A model generated the notes under the pieces. That model made no database searches. It was not told the DNA's origin and saw only the letters and a list, made by a program, of their open reading frames with translations. Made by a program: the position numbers and the translations under genes. A DNA stretch of 9,129 nucleotides. It comes from Bacteroidales bacterium (lineage in GTDB: Bacteria; Bacteroidota; Bacteroidia; Bacteroidales; DYOH01). The stretch covers positions 1-9,129 of the forward strand of contig DAOVUO010000068.1 in NCBI GenBank assembly GCA_030632545.1, given 5' to 3'. Positions 6,621-9,129 of this stretch are shown here, piece by piece. Each line of letters begins with the position of its first letter. Positions within the stretch are counted from its first letter, which is position 1.

Positions 6621-8885
6621 ATGCCTAAATTTACAAAACAAGATGCTCTTGATTACCATCAAATGGGAAAACCGGGAAAAATAGAAGTAGTCCCAACAAA
6701 ACCATATTCTACACAAAAGGATTTATCCTTAGCCTATTCGCCTGGTGTTGCTGAGCCATGTCTGGAAATTGAAAAAGATCCAAAAAACATTTATAAATAT
6801 ACAGCTAAAGGAAACTTAGTAGCTGTTATTTCAAACGGAACAGCAGTTTTAGGACTTGGAGATATTGGTGCAGATGCTGGTAAACCTGTTATGGAAGGAA
6901 AAGGTTTGCTATTCAAAATTTTTGCTGATATTGATGTTTTCGATATTGAAATTTCAACGAAAGACATTGACAAATTTGTTGAAACAGTAAAAGAAATTGC
7001 TGTCACTTTTGGTGGTATTAATCTTGAAGACATTTCAGCCCCTTCGTGTTTTGAGATTGAACGTCGCCTAAAAGAAGAATTAGACATTCCTGTTATGCAC
7101 GACGACCAGCACGGAACAGCTATTATTTCGGCAGCAGGACTGATTAGTGCGCTTGAATTAGCAGGAAAGAAAATCGAAGATGTAAAAATAGTCGTTAACG
7201 GTGCAGGTGCTTCTGCAATGGCATGTACCAAATTATACATCTCGCTTGGTCTAAAAAAAGAAAATGTTGTAATGTGCGATAGTAAAGGAGTTATACATAG
7301 AGACCGCACAGACTTGAATATTTACAAAAAAGATTTTATAACTGATGCTCCTGTTCATACTTTAGAAGAAGCAATGAAAGACGCAGATGTTTTTGTTGGT
7401 CTATCAGTTAAAGACGTATTAACACAAGATATGGTGAAATCTATGAACGATAATCCTATTGTTTTTGCCATGGCTAATCCAGATCCAGAAATTTCTTACG
7501 AAAGTGCTGTAAGTGCTCGTAAAGATATAATTATGGCAACTGGTCGTTCTGATTATCCGAACCAAGTAAATAATGTATTAGGATTCCCATTTATTTTTAG
7601 AGGTGCATTAGATGTACGTGCAACAGCTATTAATGAGGAAATGAAAAAAGCTGCTGTGTATGCATTAGTTGATTTAGCAAAAAAAGATGTTCCAGAAATG
7701 GTAAATGCAGCATATAATCAAACAAATATTACTTATGGCCGCGAATACATTATTCCAAAGCCAATGGATCCTCGTTTAATTACTCACGTAGCACCAGCAG
7801 TAGCAAAAGCTGCAATGGAATCTGGCGTTGCCACAGAACCAATTAAAGATTGGGATAAATACATTGAAGAGTTAAGCAATAGAATGGGCTTAGAAAACCA
7901 TTTAATGCGCTCTGTTATGACAAAAGCTAAAAGTAATGCTAAAAAAGTTGTATTTGCTGAAGCAAACCATTTTAATGTACTTAAAGCTGCCCATACAGTA
8001 CAGCAAGAAGGCCTTGCAGAACCAATATTATTAGGTGACGAAGAAGAAATCAAAGAAATGATTTCAAATTTTGAGCTAGGATTAGAAGGCGTTCAAATTA
8101 TTGATACAAGATCGAAAAAAAATAGTGCTCTTTGCAAAAAATATGCACAAGTATTACACGAAAAACGTAAACGTAAAGGATTAACCTACGAAGAAGCAAT
8201 CGAAAAACTAACAAACCGTAATTATTTTGCTGCAATGATGGTAGAAACTGGAGATGCAGATGCTATGATTTCTGGATATGCAACAAAATATGCTTCTGTT
8301 CTTAAACCTGCACTTGAAGTTATTGGTGTTAATCCTAAAGCAAATCACGTTTCGGGTATGTATTTGATGATGACTAAAAAAGGGCCTGTATTTTTTGCTG
8401 ATACTACTGTAAATTTTGAACCAACAACTGCAAAATTAGTTAGTACAGCTCTTATCACTGCAAATGCTGTTAAAATGTTTAATGTAGAGCCTGTTATGGC
8501 CTTCCTTTCTTATTCAAATTTTGGTTCTTCGGAAAAAGAAACACCAAAAATAGTAAAAAGAGCTGTTGATATTTTACATGAAAATCATCCAACGCTTCAG
8601 GTTGATGGCGAAATGCAAGCTAATTTTGCTTTTAATGCTGAATTAAGAATGAAAAAATTTCCATTTACTAAACTTGGAAACAAACGTGTAAATACAGTAA
8701 TTTTCCCAAATCTTAGCTCAGGAAATATTGCTTACAAAATGATGCAGGAATTAGGTCAAGCAGAGGCTATTGGACCTGTTCTGATGGGAATGAATAAAGC
8801 AGTTCAGATTGCACAGCTCGAAAGTAGCGTTAGAGAATTAGTTAATTTAGCTGCAATTGCAGTAGTTGATGCTCAACAACGTTAA
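6621..8885 (+). CDS. maeB: NADP-type malic enzyme fused to a phosphotransacetylase-like domain
   Basis: This converts malate to pyruvate and CO2 with reduction of NAD(P), feeding biosynthetic reducing power and linking the TCA cycle to pyruvate. It has 754 residues, against 759 in E. coli MaeB; the start is the ATG at 6621 rather than a TTG two codons upstream. Residues ~10-150 form the malic N-terminal domain, with catalytic Y39 (LAYSPGV) and K94 (EGKG). Metal ligands are E136-D137 (NLEDI) and D161 in HDDQHGTA. The dinucleotide-binding domain has GAGASA at 194-199. Residues ~425-750 are the phosphotransacetylase-like domain (YSNFGSS 631-637, VDGEMQ 661-666, FPNLSSGN 695-702). In characterised fusion enzymes this C-terminal domain has no transferase activity and senses acetyl-CoA as an inhibitor; here the Ser-Arg of the Pta DLSRG motif also appears replaced (QLESS, 732-736). 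NADP preference is inferred from the family. It is the last gene of the cluster, 35 bases after pdxA, and ends just before a strong terminator. Confidence 0.95.
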   Translation: MPKFTKQDALDYHQMGKPGKIEVVPTKPYSTQKDLSLAYSPGVAEPCLEIEKDPKNIYKYTAKGNLVAVISNGTAVLGLGDIGADAGKPVMEGKGLLFKIFADIDVFDIEISTKDIDKFVETVKEIAVTFGGINLEDISAPSCFEIERRLKEELDIPVMHDDQHGTAIISAAGLISALELAGKKIEDVKIVVNGAGASAMACTKLYISLGLKKENVVMCDSKGVIHRDRTDLNIYKKDFITDAPVHTLEEAMKDADVFVGLSVKDVLTQDMVKSMNDNPIVFAMANPDPEISYESAVSARKDIIMATGRSDYPNQVNNVLGFPFIFRGALDVRATAINEEMKKAAVYALVDLAKKDVPEMVNAAYNQTNITYGREYIIPKPMDPRLITHVAPAVAKAAMESGVATEPIKDWDKYIEELSNRMGLENHLMRSVMTKAKSNAKKVVFAEANHFNVLKAAHTVQQEGLAEPILLGDEEEIKEMISNFELGLEGVQIIDTRSKKNSALCKKYAQVLHEKRKRKGLTYEEAIEKLTNRNYFAAMMVETGDADAMISGYATKYASVLKPALEVIGVNPKANHVSGMYLMMTKKGPVFFADTTVNFEPTTAKLVSTALITANAVKMFNVEPVMAFLSYSNFGSSEKETPKIVKRAVDILHENHPTLQVDGEMQANFAFNAELRMKKFPFTKLGNKRVNTVIFPNLSSGNIAYKMMQELGQAEAIGPVLMGMNKAVQIAQLESSVRELVNLAAIAVVDAQQR

Positions 8886-8906
8886 TAAAACTCAACTAAA
8901 ATTTAT

Positions 8907-8948
8907 GTTATAAAAAAACACGACATTTTTGTCGTGTTTTTTTATAAC
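8907..8948 (+). terminator. Rho-independent terminator after maeB, bidirectional
   Basis: A perfect 18-bp inverted repeat: the left arm at 8907-8924 (ending acacgac) and the right arm at 8931-8948 (starting gtcgtgt) flank a 6-base loop, attttt. The core is ACACGAC/GTCGTGT with a run of seven As on one side and seven Ts on the other, so it can work as a T-tract terminator in both directions. It lies 21 bases after the maeB stop and marks the end of the pepA-pdxA-maeB unit. Confidence 0.93.
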
Positions 8949-9007
8949 GATTATGAACAAAAATTATTATTATTTTATTGTATACACGATTTATTATAGA
9001 ATAAACA

Positions 9008-9106
9008 ATGTCGAAGCGTTATTATGTAAACTTCCGTGATAATGCTTTGCCATTATACGATGTAATTTTTAAAATGGGATTATACGGTAAAATTAGTTAT
9101 TATTAA
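9008..9106 (+). CDS. Doubtful 32-residue reading frame, no recognised family
   Basis: An ATG at 9008 opens a 32-codon frame (MSKRYYVNFRDNALPLYDVI... ending GKISYY) closed by TAA at 9104-9106. The peptide is rich in Tyr and basic residues, with no signal peptide or membrane segment. Its second half contains an imperfect nine-codon repeat (LYDVI / LYGKI; DNA attatacgatgtaat at 9052 and attatacggtaaaat at 9079). Against it: no promoter box or Shine-Dalgarno, very short length, and a second 28-codon frame (8953-9039) overlapping it. It could be a small protein, the remnant of a longer gene, or chance. The rest of 8949-9129 shows nothing else. Confidence 0.2.
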   Translation: MSKRYYVNFRDNALPLYDVIFKMGLYGKISYY

Positions 9107-9129
9107 ATAAAACAGGTCGTCAATATTCT

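Noticed and set aside
6791..7309. Minus-strand frame of 172 codons inside maeB
   Set aside because: It is antisense to the conserved malic enzyme domain, which clearly explains the sequence; Ser/Pro/Ile-rich composition is typical of a shadow frame.
7784..8053. Minus-strand frame of 89 codons inside maeB
   Set aside because: Antisense to the linker and start of the phosphotransacetylase-like domain, with no independent support.
8953..9039. 28-codon plus-strand frame after the terminator
   Set aside because: It is Tyr/Asn/Ile-rich, too short to support, and overlaps another equally weak frame.

Overview
The window looks like an ordinary stretch of an AT-rich Bacteroidota chromosome. Four things point there. 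The mevalonate kinase fragment has the form I associate with that phylum. None of the six genes with a visible start has a Shine-Dalgarno sequence; the bases before each start are A/T rich. The 3816-4082 gap carries two candidate promoters of the Bacteroidota -33/-7 type (TTTG, about 19 bases, TAnnTTTG). Two exported proteins have short hydrophobic signal peptides ending in a Q-containing site. I cannot place it below phylum; use of the mevalonate route fits Flavobacteriia-like lineages better than typical Bacteroidales, but that is inference.

Layout from left to right: a 5'-truncated mevalonate kinase (1-698, +); a small secreted protein that is probably an outer-membrane beta-barrel (838-1494, +); a convergent seven-helix hemolysin III/TrhA-family membrane protein (1611-2255, -); a secreted leucine-rich-repeat protein built from strictly 23-residue repeats (2472-3815, -); a divergent intergenic region with one promoter candidate facing each way; then a compact three-gene plus-strand cluster of M17 leucyl aminopeptidase (4083-5507), PdxA (5518-6585) and a malic enzyme/phosphotransacetylase-like fusion MaeB (6621-8885). 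The cluster ends at a perfect 18-bp hairpin terminator (8907-8948). The last 180 bases are nearly empty, with one doubtful 32-codon reading frame.

Functionally this is mostly housekeeping: isoprenoid precursor synthesis, peptide breakdown, vitamin B6 synthesis, and malate-to-pyruvate conversion producing reducing power. Gaps of 10 and 35 bases and a single strong terminator suggest pepA-pdxA-maeB is one transcript, although the three enzymes share no obvious pathway. The envelope proteins (beta-barrel, TrhA, LRR) have no evident link to each other. I found no mobile element, CRISPR array, tRNA/rRNA, toxin-antitoxin pair or defence cassette, and nothing that I would call a new biological system. 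The most individual item is the LRR protein, with its exact 138-bp (46-residue) super-repeat.
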